In this document: positions 49,993 through 56,771 of the stretch, piece by piece
Layout: each line of letters starts with the position of its first letter
Position numbering within the stretch: the first letter of the stretch is position 1
IMG/VR virus record: IMGVR_UViG_3300043496_000175
Coordinates: 43,207 to 107,206 of that record
DNA: 64,000 nt
Origin: a virus
Direction: 5' to 3' (one strand)
Position numbers and translations under genes: made by a program
The notes under the pieces: generated by a model
Databases searched by the model: none
What the model was told of the DNA's origin: nothing
Seen by the model: only the letters and a program-made list of their open reading frames with translations

Positions 49993-50637
49993 GGGCATCC
50001 TTTGCTCAGAGGGTTCCCTTGAGTCTACACGGAAAGTCGCTAGTCTGTCTAGCTTCTCCTGGCGCTTGCGGTGATGGGATTCCCGCTTGCGTTGTAGCAC
50101 CTCTTCGGGAGTAGGGGACCGGCGCTTCGGCACGGCATGCCAGTAGCTGCAAACTTGGCAGTGCTCGACGTCCGCCCATTTGCCGGTCGCGGCAAGATGC
50201 TCGATAACCGCGTCCTTGGTGAGGAAGCGTTCTCGCTTTGCGTGCGTCCGCTGCGCGGACCGCTCTTTCAGAGCGGCCCGGCAGGGCTCGCAGATCGGCG
50301 TCTTGTTGGGGCCGGTGTGGTGGGCGTTGTAGCCGGTCGTGGTGCCGTGCAAGGTGCTGGAGACCTTGGTGGTCGAGGGCTTGGCCCGGGACTTGCGTGG
50401 CTTGGCGGGAGCTGCGCGCTTGTCGGTGTACTTCACCGAGCGGTGCACGCTGCGCGGCATCACCACCTTGCGGGGTGCCTTCTCCTCGGGCGGCTCGGGG
50501 CGCTCCCACTCCAACGCGTCCAGGATCTTCTGTACCCGCTCCTCCTCAACCCCGGCTGCGGCGGCTGCCTCGGCCTCGGATGCTCCGTTGTTGATTGCCT
50601 CCAGGACGGTGCTGCGGATCTGCTCGGCTTTGGTCAC
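49744..50637 (-). CDS. Fused basic protein containing an internal gene
   Basis: 297 residues, GTG start overlapping the upstream stop. N-terminus AEQIRSTVLEAINNGASEAEAAAAAGVEEERV is an HTH, then a Lys/Arg/Pro-rich linker, HHTGPNKTPICEPCRAALKE and CQVCSYWH zinc-type motifs. The last 82 residues (MSTTRAEIQEVL...) form a separate beta domain preceded by its own promoter and leader in frame (next entry). Confidence 0.65.
   Translation of the reverse strand: MTKAEQIRSTVLEAINNGASEAEAAAAAGVEEERVQKILDALEWERPEPPEEKAPRKVVMPRSVHRSVKYTDKRAAPAKPRKSRAKPSTTKVSSTLHGTTTGYNAHHTGPNKTPICEPCRAALKERSAQRTHAKRERFLTKDAVIEHLAATGKWADVEHCQVCSYWHAVPKRRSPTPEEVLQRKRESHHRKRQEKLDRLATFRVDSREPSEQRMPMSTTRAEIQEVLTANLWEILQEDATNVVARWRGRKIAMRFDQNDRICGLVTERPAPFNGADIQTPILTHRKEAALKFIRGEA
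50022..50051 (-). promoter_or_regulatory. Early promoter inside a reading frame, TAGACA-18-TAGACT
   Basis: TAGACAGACTAG...TAGACT with 18-base spacing, matching the right-arm promoter family. Drives the nested gene starting at 49992. Confidence 0.65.
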
Positions 50638-50810
50638 TCCGCCAACTCCTCTGCCAAGTCACCAAGAATCTTGGCGACAGCTACCCCGTGAGGGACCGGC
50701 TCATCAGCGGCGGTCCGCAGCGCGTGCGTGCGCTTGTAGATCTTCCCGGGGATGTTGACGGTCACCGTGAGGTAGACGTACTCCAGGTCAAGGTGTGGTT
50801 CGGCGCTCAT
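50634..50810 (-). CDS. Small hypothetical protein
   Basis: 58 residues from ATG 50810: beta N-terminus (LDLEYVYLTVTVNIPGKIYKR) and acidic helical end (GDLAEELAE). Leader GAGCAGAGGAAACAC is a variant of the common leader. GTGA overlap with the next gene. Function unknown. Confidence 0.65.
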   Translation of the reverse strand: MSAEPHLDLEYVYLTVTVNIPGKIYKRTHALRTAADEPVPHGVAVAKILGDLAEELAE

Positions 50811-50840
50811 GTGTTTCCTCTGCTCGGTGGGTGTCGGTTA

Positions 50841-50870
50841 ACTGTAGCGGCTCGGTGTGCAGTGTGTCAA
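50841..50870 (-). promoter_or_regulatory. Early promoter, TTGACA-18-TACAGT
   Basis: TTGACACACT (50865-50870 is the hexamer) and TACAGT (50841-50846). The upstream gene's stop TGA lies inside the TTGACA. Confidence 0.7.
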
Positions 50871-51052
50871 TAACGGCGGTCCGCAGCGTTGGCCAGCACG
50901 ACCAGCCACGCCAGCGCGCTGAGCAACAAGGGCAGGACGATGCGCAACCACACTGGCCACTCAGGGGCAAGGAAGATGCCGGTGGTCACGAGTGCCATGG
51001 TGGCAGCCGATGCGATGAGCACGTCCATGGCCAGCTCATCCCGGGCGGTCAC
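50867..51052 (-). CDS. Small membrane protein
   Basis: 61 residues from GTG 51052 (GTGA overlap). Two transmembrane segments (VLIASAATMALVTTGIFLA and LRIVLPLLLSALAWLVVLAN). No family recognised. Confidence 0.6.
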   Translation of the reverse strand: MTARDELAMDVLIASAATMALVTTGIFLAPEWPVWLRIVLPLLLSALAWLVVLANAADRRY

Positions 51053-51318
51053 CGGGAACCCCACATTGTCCAGTCCTCAGAAGAACCGGCCTCATTCAAT
51101 GTCCACTCAAAATCGGTCGAGTCGTAGCCCACGATCGGTGAGCCCTTCGGTCGGTACCAGTCCGAACGAATCACGATGCCCCCGTCCGTGGTGCGCATCA
51201 AGATCCCCTGATCAATCGCGGTTCCGGTCGCCCGCACTTTCACGGTTGCGACCGTCGTAAACCCAGTAGGCAGGCGCGCCGAGAACAGGCTGTCCGGCGT
51301 GGGCTGCGGGGCGGTCAC
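51049..51318 (-). CDS. Hypothetical protein, MTAPQPTPD start
   Basis: 89 residues beginning MTAPQPTPDSLF, a start shared at DNA level with the gene at 51509. Beta-rich core (VKVRATGTAIDQGILMRTTDGGIVI). GTGA overlaps at both ends. Function unknown. Confidence 0.6.
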   Translation of the reverse strand: MTAPQPTPDSLFSARLPTGFTTVATVKVRATGTAIDQGILMRTTDGGIVIRSDWYRPKGSPIVGYDSTDFEWTLNEAGSSEDWTMWGSR

Positions 51319-51331
51319 GGGGTCACCTCGG
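51292..51331. repeat. Gene-boundary repeat, copy A
   Basis: Two overlapping repeats at one gene junction: 27 bases (51292-51318) recur at 51776-51802, and 29 bases (51303-51331) recur at 52441-52469. They cover the end of one gene (codons for EVTP-stop) and the start of the next (VTAPQ). Confidence 0.85.
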
Positions 51332-51512
51332 ACAGTCCCGCGAGTGCGGCGTCAAGACCGGCGGTGCACTTGTCCAGCCGCTTCTCATCACACGGCGGGC
51401 ACCAGTACGGACCCCACGACGTACCGGCGGGTTGATCGCAATCAACACAGACCCGACCGCTCGGCACCTGACAGACATGTTCGCCTGCGTCCTTGCAACG
51501 TTGATGACTCAT
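51315..51512 (-). CDS. Zinc-finger-like small protein
   Basis: 65 residues with CKDAGEHVC, CVDCDQP and CPPCDEKR: two to three Cys pairs, zinc-ribbon-like. ATG overlaps the upstream stop (ATGA). Ends in EVTP, encoded by the boundary repeat. Confidence 0.65.
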   Translation of the reverse strand: MSHQRCKDAGEHVCQVPSGRVCVDCDQPAGTSWGPYWCPPCDEKRLDKCTAGLDAALAGLSEVTP

Positions 51513-51802
51513 GACTGCTCCTCACTCTGGGATGTGGACAGGTCCGCGAGGATGGCGCGGGCCACCTCGCGCCCGGTGTTCCTGTCCCGGAAGATGACGT
51601 GCATCCACAGGACATCAGTGACCCGCTCGACCAACTCAGGGGAAGACGGATCGAGGACCAGCCGTTCGTTCGCCGCTTCCAGTTGCCGCGCGAGGTCGAT
51701 CCCCTTCTCCTGCGCCAACTTCATGCCAACGACAGCCGCATCCAGTTCGGATTGCAACTCGCAATCCGCGCATCGGTCCGGCGTGGGCTGCGGGGCGGTC
51801 AC
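51509..51802 (-). CDS. Coiled-coil protein with MTAPQPTPD start
   Basis: 97 residues. Start MTAPQPTPDRCADCELQ (Cys pair), then a helix (LDAAVVGMKLAQEKGIDLARQLEAANERL) and a small alpha/beta end. Shares its first 27 bases with the gene at 51318. Function unknown. Confidence 0.6.
   Translation of the reverse strand: MTAPQPTPDRCADCELQSELDAAVVGMKLAQEKGIDLARQLEAANERLVLDPSSPELVERVTDVLWMHVIFRDRNTGREVARAILADLSTSQSEEQS
51776..51802. repeat. Gene-boundary repeat, copy B
   Basis: 27 bases identical to 51292-51318, at the start of the 51802 gene. The flanking sequences differ on both sides. Confidence 0.85.
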
Positions 51803-51972
51803 TAGACCCGGAATTTCTTGTCGCCACCGATGCCGATGATGTGGCGGATACGGACCGGCACGCCATCAGCGCCAGGAACCGTGTAACCCCGGACAATGAA
51901 CGACGGAGCATTACTCGGAGCCTTCGGGGGCTTGACAGTGTTGATCATCTTGATGCCTTCCTTGTTGGTCAC
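51802..51972 (-). CDS. Small hypothetical protein
   Basis: 56 residues from GTG 51972 (VTNKEGIKMINTV...), beta-rich end (SFIVRGYTVPGADGVPVRIRHI). TAG shares one base with the next GTG. Function unknown. Confidence 0.65.
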   Translation of the reverse strand: MTNKEGIKMINTVKPPKAPSNAPSFIVRGYTVPGADGVPVRIRHIIGIGGDKKFRV

Positions 51973-52157
51973 AGCGGGCCTTCCCCTGTGAACGTCGAAA
52001 ACTCATCGCCCGGCAGGATGCTGTGCGAGTTCATCCGCTGATACCAATTCCGAGTCACCCGGTTCTTGTGCGCAATAGCATTGTCCAGTGCTGCGGTTGC
52101 ACGGGCAACCGCCTGCTCGGCCGCCACAACCTCGGGAGGCTTGCGCTGGGCGGTCAC
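51969..52157 (-). CDS. Small helical protein, GTGACCGCC start
   Basis: 62 residues from GTG 52157 (GTGA overlap), one long helix (EVVAAEQAVARATAALDNAIAH) and a polar end. An ATG 90 bases upstream lies within the preceding gene and is not favoured. Function unknown. Confidence 0.55.
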   Translation of the reverse strand: MTAQRKPPEVVAAEQAVARATAALDNAIAHKNRVTRNWYQRMNSHSILPGDEFSTFTGEGPL

Positions 52158-52456
52158 AGCTTTGACCCGTAGATGTCGCGGGTAGCTGGACGTGAAGGTG
52201 GGTAGCGCACTCGCCATGCTCTGCTGGAGTTCTTGTGTCTCCACCACCCCCGACCGTCATACCGGATGGCTCCACAAGCGCACCGCTCGATGAAATCACC
52301 TTTGTTGATGTACACCGATTGAGCCCTGCACCTGTGCAACAACGAAGGCATATGTGCATCTGACCAATACACCCCTCCCAGATCTGCAGCAAGGAACCCC
52401 TTCTCGTTCACCTTCATTTCATCGAAGTTAGGTACCCATCGCTGCGGGGCGGTCAC
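52154..52456 (-). CDS. Zinc-motif hypothetical protein
   Basis: 100 residues from GTG 52456 (VTAPQRWVPNFDEMK...). Cys/His residues LLHRCRAQ and ERCACGAIRYDGRGWW suggest a zinc ribbon. GTGA overlaps at both ends. Function unknown. Confidence 0.6.
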   Translation of the reverse strand: MTAPQRWVPNFDEMKVNEKGFLAADLGGVYWSDAHMPSLLHRCRAQSVYINKGDFIERCACGAIRYDGRGWWRHKNSSRAWRVRYPPSRPATRDIYGSKL

Positions 52457-52469
52457 GGGGTCACCTCGG
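52441..52469. repeat. Gene-boundary repeat, copy C
   Basis: 29 bases identical to 51303-51331, again spanning an EVTP-stop and the following VTAPQ start. The bodies of the four genes involved are unrelated. Confidence 0.85.
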
Positions 52470-52653
52470 GGATGCTGACCGTGTCCCACATCGCCTTGTG
52501 GTAATCGTCATAGGGGATTCGCTCTCCCGAATCGACGTACCTCCACCAGCCGTCTGCTCCCTTGACGATGAGGATGTCGTTGGCTGGATGACCGATGGTC
52601 GCCACGGTGCCTCGTGGGCAGTCTTCTTTGAAAGCAGGCCTACTGTTGATCAC
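52453..52653 (-). CDS. Small hypothetical protein
   Basis: 66 residues from GTG 52653, beta pattern with GTVATIGHPANDILIVKGADGWWRYVDSG, SH3-like. Ends EVTP within the boundary repeat. Function unknown. Confidence 0.6.
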   Translation of the reverse strand: MINSRPAFKEDCPRGTVATIGHPANDILIVKGADGWWRYVDSGERIPYDDYHKAMWDTVSIPEVTP

Positions 52654-52895
52654 TGCTTCGCCTTTCCGAGGAGTGCATCGAAGACCGGGTACTTCTTCCG
52701 CATCTCAGACTGCAGCGTGTCAGTGGTGAAGAAGACCACCACCTCCGGGTTGAAGGAACCTAACTGGAAGCTGACGCCTTCCGCGTTGGTCTGCACCTCA
52801 CTCTGCACGAACACCGGGATCTGCAAGTAGCCGGTGACCTTGCCCTCAGCGTCCTTGGTTTCCATTCCCACGTAATGGATCTCGATGTCGCTCAC
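52650..52895 (-). CDS. Small hypothetical protein
   Basis: 81 residues from GTG 52895 (GTGA overlap with the wHTH gene). Compact beta protein (IEIHYVGMETKDAEGKVTGY, EVVVFFTTDTLQSE). Function unknown. Confidence 0.6.
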   Translation of the reverse strand: MSDIEIHYVGMETKDAEGKVTGYLQIPVFVQSEVQTNAEGVSFQLGSFNPEVVVFFTTDTLQSEMRKKYPVFDALLGKAKQ

Positions 52896-53095
52896 GTTGC
52901 CCTCCAGGTCCGTGCGTCCCTGCCCTGCTGGCTGCAGGACACCTTCCCTGCTGTTAGTAGTACGTGCAGGTCATCGTTGGCCGTGGTGTAGTGGATACCG
53001 AGGGCCTCGGACACCTGCCGGGCCGTGGCACCGGGGTTTGCTTGCAGATGCGCGAGAACCTTGTGACGGCGCACGATCTGATTGGCGGTGGGCAT
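52892..53095 (-). CDS. Winged-helix DNA-binding protein
   Basis: 67 residues: HKVLAHLQANPGATARQVSEALGIHYTTANDDLHVLLTAGKV is a full wHTH, then a short wing. ATG start. Regulator likely. Confidence 0.75.
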   Translation of the reverse strand: MPTANQIVRRHKVLAHLQANPGATARQVSEALGIHYTTANDDLHVLLTAGKVSCSQQGRDARTWRAT

Positions 53096-53096
53096 C

Positions 53097-53366
53097 TCAA
53101 ACTTCCAGTCTCACAGGTCTTGCGATTGCAAGAGGATTCGTTTGGTGCACCCAATCATGATGCGCAAGGTGCTTACCCTCCATGGAGGTCAGAAACAGTT
53201 GCCCACATCCGAAGCAGATCGAGAGATCGTCCAGAGTGATCGTCGTTTCTGACAAAGGTAGGAACGCCAGACGCATCAATTCATGGTCCACGAACGGATC
53301 GGTTGCTCGGATACGCCTCCGCAGCTTTTCGTTCTGACGTTCAGCCCGCCAAGTCTTAAGGTTCAT
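53097..53366 (-). CDS. Zinc-finger-like hypothetical protein
   Basis: 89 residues. CFGCGQLFLTSMEGKHLAHHDWVH gives a C2H2-like zinc motif after a basic helical start (AERQNEKLRRRI). One base from the wHTH gene. Function unknown. Confidence 0.6.
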   Translation of the reverse strand: MNLKTWRAERQNEKLRRRIRATDPFVDHELMRLAFLPLSETTITLDDLSICFGCGQLFLTSMEGKHLAHHDWVHQTNPLAIARPVRLEV

Positions 53367-53367
53367 T

Positions 53368-53571
53368 TCAGTTCCCTTCCTTGTGGTTGATCCGCCAGGC
53401 AGCGGCGAACATCACGGTCATGAAGCTGCTCAGACCGATGCAGGCTCCCAGCAATACCTGCAGCAGTACCGGAGGGTTGTCCACCTGCTGCAAGGTGAGC
53501 AGAGAGGCAGCCAGGGCCCCTACAGACAGCGCTGAGAGGATCGCTGCGGCACGGGCGCGGGCCTCATACAT
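53368..53571 (-). CDS. Small membrane protein
   Basis: 67 residues with two transmembrane segments (AILSALSVGALAASLLTL and LLQVLLGACIGLSSFMTVMFAAA). Overlaps the upstream gene by eight bases. Confidence 0.6.
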   Translation of the reverse strand: MYEARARAAAILSALSVGALAASLLTLQQVDNPPVLLQVLLGACIGLSSFMTVMFAAAWRINHKEGN

Positions 53572-53767
53572 GGCAAGTCCTCTCGCAGATGTTCTTGATC
53601 AGGGACTGCTGGCTGCGGATCAGGTTGATGTGGTCATCGACGCGGCTCTTGCGTACCCACAACACGTCCCGGACAGAAGAGACGCCAGGAGTGCAGAGCT
53701 GAATCGGTGCAGCAGGCATGCGGTGATCGAGCCAGGCCGTCCACTGCGCAGCGTGTTCATCGCACAT
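53564..53767 (-). CDS. Small hypothetical protein
   Basis: 67 residues from ATG 53767 (CDEHAAQWTAWLDHRMP...), several Cys and a basic helical end. It overlaps the TM gene upstream by 11 bases. A longer frame start at 53791 lies inside that gene. Function unknown. Confidence 0.5.
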   Translation of the reverse strand: MCDEHAAQWTAWLDHRMPAAPIQLCTPGVSSVRDVLWVRKSRVDDHINLIRSQQSLIKNICERTCHV

Positions 53768-53915
53768 TCCGGCCACTGCCCACCTCCACACCGATGGCGG
53801 CCAGGGCGAACCCTGCCGCGAACGCCAGCACGCAGAAGGCAGCGATGGCCAGACCGCGCAGGCAGACTGCGGTCAAGTTCCATGCAGACCAGAGCCATGG
53901 GCGCAGGACGTTCAC
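53757..53915 (-). CDS. Small membrane protein
   Basis: 52 residues from GTG 53915 (GTGA overlap with the coiled-coil gene). Trp-rich N-terminus and one long hydrophobic segment (GLAIAAFCVLAFAAGFALAAIG). Function unknown. Confidence 0.6.
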   Translation of the reverse strand: MNVLRPWLWSAWNLTAVCLRGLAIAAFCVLAFAAGFALAAIGVEVGSGRNVR

Positions 53916-54433
53916 CTGTCCTCCTTCTCCAGGAGACGGCTCAGGAACTCGTCCGTCTTCACCAAGGTGTCCCGAATGCTGTCCAGCTTGTCGAACACGC
54001 TGGCTGCGGTAGGAGCAGGATCCTCCTTGAGGAGTGCCTTGAGCTTGGCGATCTCGGCGTCCTTGAGCCGCTCGATGTCCTTGGCGGCCAGCTCAGCGAG
54101 ATGAAGCTTGTTCTCCAGCTCCCGAACTTTCGGGAGGAGTTGCTGGTACTTGGCGTCACGGTCGTCCCGCTCATCTTCGATGCTGGCGCGAGTACGTGCC
54201 CACCGGGCTTCCTTGACCTCCAGGCTAGAGACAGACTCCTCGTACTTGCGCTTCCAGGGAAGCTGAAGCGGGTCCAGGATCTCCACCTGACGCTCCGAGA
54301 TCCACTCGTCAGAGGCTTCCGGAAGGCCGGTGTCGGTGTGCCAACCGTCATTACGGCGGATAGCAACACGGCGGCCCAACGGACCTTCCCAGGTCACGAT
54401 GGTGCCAGGCTCGTAGGTCTGCTGCTCGCTCAT
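53912..54433 (-). CDS. Coiled-coil protein with SH3-like start
   Basis: 173 residues. First 50 are beta-rich (GTIVTWEGPLGRRVAIRRNDG), the rest a long coiled coil (WARTRASIEDERDDRDAKYQQL...DIERLKDAEIAKLKALL). ATGA overlap with the next gene upstream. Function unknown. Confidence 0.65.
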   Translation of the reverse strand: MSEQQTYEPGTIVTWEGPLGRRVAIRRNDGWHTDTGLPEASDEWISERQVEILDPLQLPWKRKYEESVSSLEVKEARWARTRASIEDERDDRDAKYQQLLPKVRELENKLHLAELAAKDIERLKDAEIAKLKALLKEDPAPTAASVFDKLDSIRDTLVKTDEFLSRLLEKEDR

Positions 54434-54669
54434 ACCCGCTCTCCCGCCATGTGTGCGGCCATGGAGGAGACCAGCACCTGCTGGACGGTCTCGGGGGAGA
54501 ACCCCATGGACCGGTTGAGGTCATCCGCGTAGCGGCGGGCCTCCTCGACGGTGGCGCTGGTTGAGGCCAGCGGGTAGTAGCCCGGCTCGTTCTCCGTGAT
54601 CAGCACGGTGAAGTAGCCAGAGCCGTTGGCGTAGCTCTCGTTGGCGTGGGCGACGGTGCGGTTTGCCAT
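54430..54669 (-). CDS. Small hypothetical protein
   Basis: 79 residues, leader GAGCAAAGGACACACC and a promoter at 54700-54729. Alpha/beta pattern (YFTVLITENEPGYYPL, then VEEARRYADDLNRSMG). First gene of its transcription unit. Confidence 0.65.
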   Translation of the reverse strand: MANRTVAHANESYANGSGYFTVLITENEPGYYPLASTSATVEEARRYADDLNRSMGFSPETVQQVLVSSMAAHMAGERV

Positions 54670-54699
54670 GGTGTGTCCTTTGCTCGGGGGTGTAAGGAA

Positions 54700-54729
54700 A
54701 GTGTAAGCGGTGCTGCGCTAGTCTGTCAA
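54700..54729 (-). promoter_or_regulatory. Early promoter, TTGACA-18-TACACT
   Basis: TTGACAGACTAG... and TACACT (54700-54705). The -35 region forms the last codons (Leu-Leu-Thr-Asp-stop) of the upstream gene, as also at 62138-62167. Confidence 0.75.
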
Positions 54730-55068
54730 CAGCTTCCAGCTACGGGCTCCGTAAGTATCGGTGCGCCGGTAGACACCAGGCCTGAAACTGCCGGTACACA
54801 GAACGATCTGCAGAGCGGTCGGGGTCTGCTGGTGAATCTTCATGGCAGCTTTCCGCATGCGGGAGGGCAACTCGTCCTCATCCTTGTCCCAGCCTTCCGG
54901 ATACGGCCATCCCAGCAGTTCCACGATGTCCTCCTCTACGGCTGAGTTGCCGTAGGGACGCTTCGGGTTGAGCCAGGCAGCTCCGGTCTCATAGCCGGAC
55001 AGCCCTTGCTCGACGTAGCTGTTCCGCAACAGCGTCAGGTGTTCCTCGGTCAGGGTGAAGTCAGGCAT
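54718..55068 (-). CDS. Hypothetical protein
   Basis: 116 residues from ATG 55068. Acidic, helical start (LTEEHLTLLRNSYVEQGLSGYE), ends KLLTD with the stop inside the next promoter. Function unknown. Confidence 0.6.
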   Translation of the reverse strand: MPDFTLTEEHLTLLRNSYVEQGLSGYETGAAWLNPKRPYGNSAVEEDIVELLGWPYPEGWDKDEDELPSRMRKAAMKIHQQTPTALQIVLCTGSFRPGVYRRTDTYGARSWKLLTD

Positions 55069-55240
55069 TGGGGTCCAATCCAAACATTGCTCGGAGGTGG
55101 GGTAGGTAGTTTCGCTCGAAGTCCAGGTGCACACCGCAGGTGCAGTAGGCGTGAGTCTCGGTGGAGTAGCCCATGCCCTGGGTGGTCTGCATGTCCAGGC
55201 GGTGCTGCCACGCCAACTCAAACGCCTGCTCCGGCGTCAT
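55061..55240 (-). CDS. Small hypothetical protein
   Basis: 59 residues from ATG 55240 (ATGA overlap), starting TPEQAFELAWQHRLD. HAYCTCGVHLDFE gives one Cys pair and His. Function unknown. Confidence 0.6.
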   Translation of the reverse strand: MTPEQAFELAWQHRLDMQTTQGMGYSTETHAYCTCGVHLDFERNYLPHLRAMFGLDPNA

Positions 55241-55410
55241 CGCGGGATCCCGTAGTAGTCCCCCGGCGTGGTTGATGCGGCGATGACATCGCCGGTCATC
55301 TTGGTGAACCACTCGATCTTGTTCCGGCGGATCAGCACCCTGATCTCCACTGGTGGGCGGTCATCGGAGAAGGACAGGTGGATGGTGGTTTCGCGGCAGG
55401 TCTTTCTCAT
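55237..55410 (-). CDS. Small hypothetical protein
   Basis: 57 residues from ATG 55410: two-strand N-terminus (TIHLSFSDDRPPVEIRVLI) and a Gly/Tyr end. ATGA overlaps at both ends. Function unknown. Confidence 0.6.
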   Translation of the reverse strand: MRKTCRETTIHLSFSDDRPPVEIRVLIRRNKIEWFTKMTGDVIAASTTPGDYYGIPR

Positions 55411-55529
55411 AGCCCGTGCTTCCTTCGGAGTTCATCCAGCTTGCGCTGGGACGGGTAGGGGTTGCAGAACAGTGTGAGAGCAAGTAGTCCGAGAACAACT
55501 ACACCTGCGAACACTGCTGCCCAGATCAC
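55407..55529 (-). CDS. Very small membrane protein
   Basis: 40 residues from GTG 55529: one transmembrane segment (AAVFAGVVVLGLLALTLF) and a basic tail (RKLDELRRKHGL). Overlaps both neighbours by four bases, which supports expression. Confidence 0.6.
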   Translation of the reverse strand: MIWAAVFAGVVVLGLLALTLFCNPYPSQRKLDELRRKHGL

Positions 55530-55783
55530 TTCTGGCTCCCTGAGTTGATCAGGTAGTAGGCGACCATTGCGAGCGTCCAGAGAGCTTGCAGGATCAGGAC
55601 GGTGGGGATGGCGTAGCCCCAGTACGGCAGTGACTCATCGGTGACAACGCGGGACCAGCCGCCCTCCATCTCCTGCTTGTCCTTGCGGGCACCGTCCCAG
55701 ATCAGCCAGCCAATAGCGGACCCGATGATGATGGATCCCACCAGTCCGGCGATCCAGACGCCTACCGCTTCGCGGGCTTTCAT
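55526..55783 (-). CDS. Membrane protein, two segments
   Basis: 85 residues with segments near 8-29 and 58-80 and an acidic loop between. Overlaps both neighbours. Function unknown. Confidence 0.65.
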   Translation of the reverse strand: MKAREAVGVWIAGLVGSIIIGSAIGWLIWDGARKDKQEMEGGWSRVVTDESLPYWGYAIPTVLILQALWTLAMVAYYLINSGSQK

Positions 55784-56136
55784 GCCTGCTCACTCAGCAG
55801 GAGATCTTGGTAGGTCCGCTCTCTCCTGCGGACCTCGGAGCGGGCGATGTCCAGCCGCCCCAACTGGGACCGGTCCCAGGAGTACTGGCCGTCCTGGACG
55901 GTGCGCATGGTGTGGAAGAACCCGAACGCGGAGAAGGTGAACAGGGCGATGGCTGGGAACAGCAGCCAGGCGAACAACCCCTGACCGGTCAGGATGAGGA
56001 CCGTTGTCATCACGAACAGCACCAGCAGACCGGCAACGAAAGTCTGGGTTGCCAAGCGGTGCTGCCGTTCCAGTGATGCCAGGATGGTCCGGGCGTCCTC
56101 CAGATCGTTGAGAGCATCTCGCATCTTCACGCTCAT
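55780..56136 (-). CDS. Membrane protein with flanking helices
   Basis: 118 residues: N-terminal amphipathic helix, two transmembrane segments (FVAGLLVLFVMTTVLILTG, WLLFPAIALFTFSAFGFF), then a charged helix (RLDIARSEVRRRERTY). Function unknown. Confidence 0.65.
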   Translation of the reverse strand: MSVKMRDALNDLEDARTILASLERQHRLATQTFVAGLLVLFVMTTVLILTGQGLFAWLLFPAIALFTFSAFGFFHTMRTVQDGQYSWDRSQLGRLDIARSEVRRRERTYQDLLLSEQA

Positions 56137-56555
56137 GCTTGCTCCCCTTCCAGCTCAACCAGCCGGGCCTTCAGCCGGGCGATCTCGGTCTGCTGGGCGG
56201 TCTTGAGGCTCAGGAGTTCGTCCTTTGCCTTCCGGAGACGTTCATGCTCTCGGGCGTCCTTGGCCCGGGCGATCCAACCTTGGGGGTCCAGGATGTACTC
56301 GAACGGCACCGTGACATACAGGCCATCACCGCCACGGTCGAAGCCGGTGAAGTACAGGCCGTCCTGTCCCGCGTCCGGTCGCCAGAACATGAGATCACCA
56401 GAGTCAGCGACATCGCCCCAACGCTCCACCAACCCTGCCTTGCTGTAGTCGGTGGAGTACTGCTCCAGCAGCTTGTCGGCCTGCGCCTCCAGTTCGGAAT
56501 AGGACTCGTTCACGGTCCGGGCGAGCGCCACGAACTGATCCTGGGGAAGCGTCAT
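56133..56555 (-). CDS. Acidic coiled-coil protein
   Basis: 140 residues: helix (SYSELEAQADKLLEQYSTDY), a beta middle (LYFTGFDRGGDGLYVTVPFEYIL) and a C-terminal coiled coil (AQQTEIARLKARLVELEGE). Function unknown. Confidence 0.65.
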   Translation of the reverse strand: MTLPQDQFVALARTVNESYSELEAQADKLLEQYSTDYSKAGLVERWGDVADSGDLMFWRPDAGQDGLYFTGFDRGGDGLYVTVPFEYILDPQGWIARAKDAREHERLRKAKDELLSLKTAQQTEIARLKARLVELEGEQA

Positions 56556-56701
56556 GCCGCACTCTCCTGCAGTGCGGCCCGGCGTGCCTGCCCGCGCGTG
56601 CGCTGGCGGGCGGTGCCCTGGGCGTGGCGGCCCGCGCCAGACTGGCGCTGGGTACGCGGGCCCTTGGGGGCTGGAGGGATGATGTTGCGGGGGAGCTTCA
56701 T
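56552..56701 (-). CDS. Small highly basic protein
   Basis: 49 residues, about one quarter Arg/Lys, Pro/Gly/Gln-rich, disordered (RTQRQSGAGRHAQGTARQRT). Leader GAGCAAAGGACCCACC. Likely binds nucleic acid by charge; no family. Confidence 0.6.
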   Translation of the reverse strand: MKLPRNIIPPAPKGPRTQRQSGAGRHAQGTARQRTRGQARRAALQESAA

Positions 56702-56738
56702 GGTGGGTCCTTTGCTCGGGCGGTTGGTGTGTAGGTTG

Positions 56739-56768
56739 AGTGTAGCTGCTACTTAGCTAGTGTGTCAA
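56739..56768 (-). promoter_or_regulatory. Early promoter, TTGACA-18-TACACT
   Basis: TTGACACACTAG... with TACACT at 56739-56744, immediately after the stop of the upstream gene. Confidence 0.75.
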
Positions 56769-56771
56769 CTC

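Noticed and set aside
53381-54532. 383-codon rightward frame
   Set aside because: It runs antisense to at least five overlapping leftward genes with good starts and has low-complexity composition.
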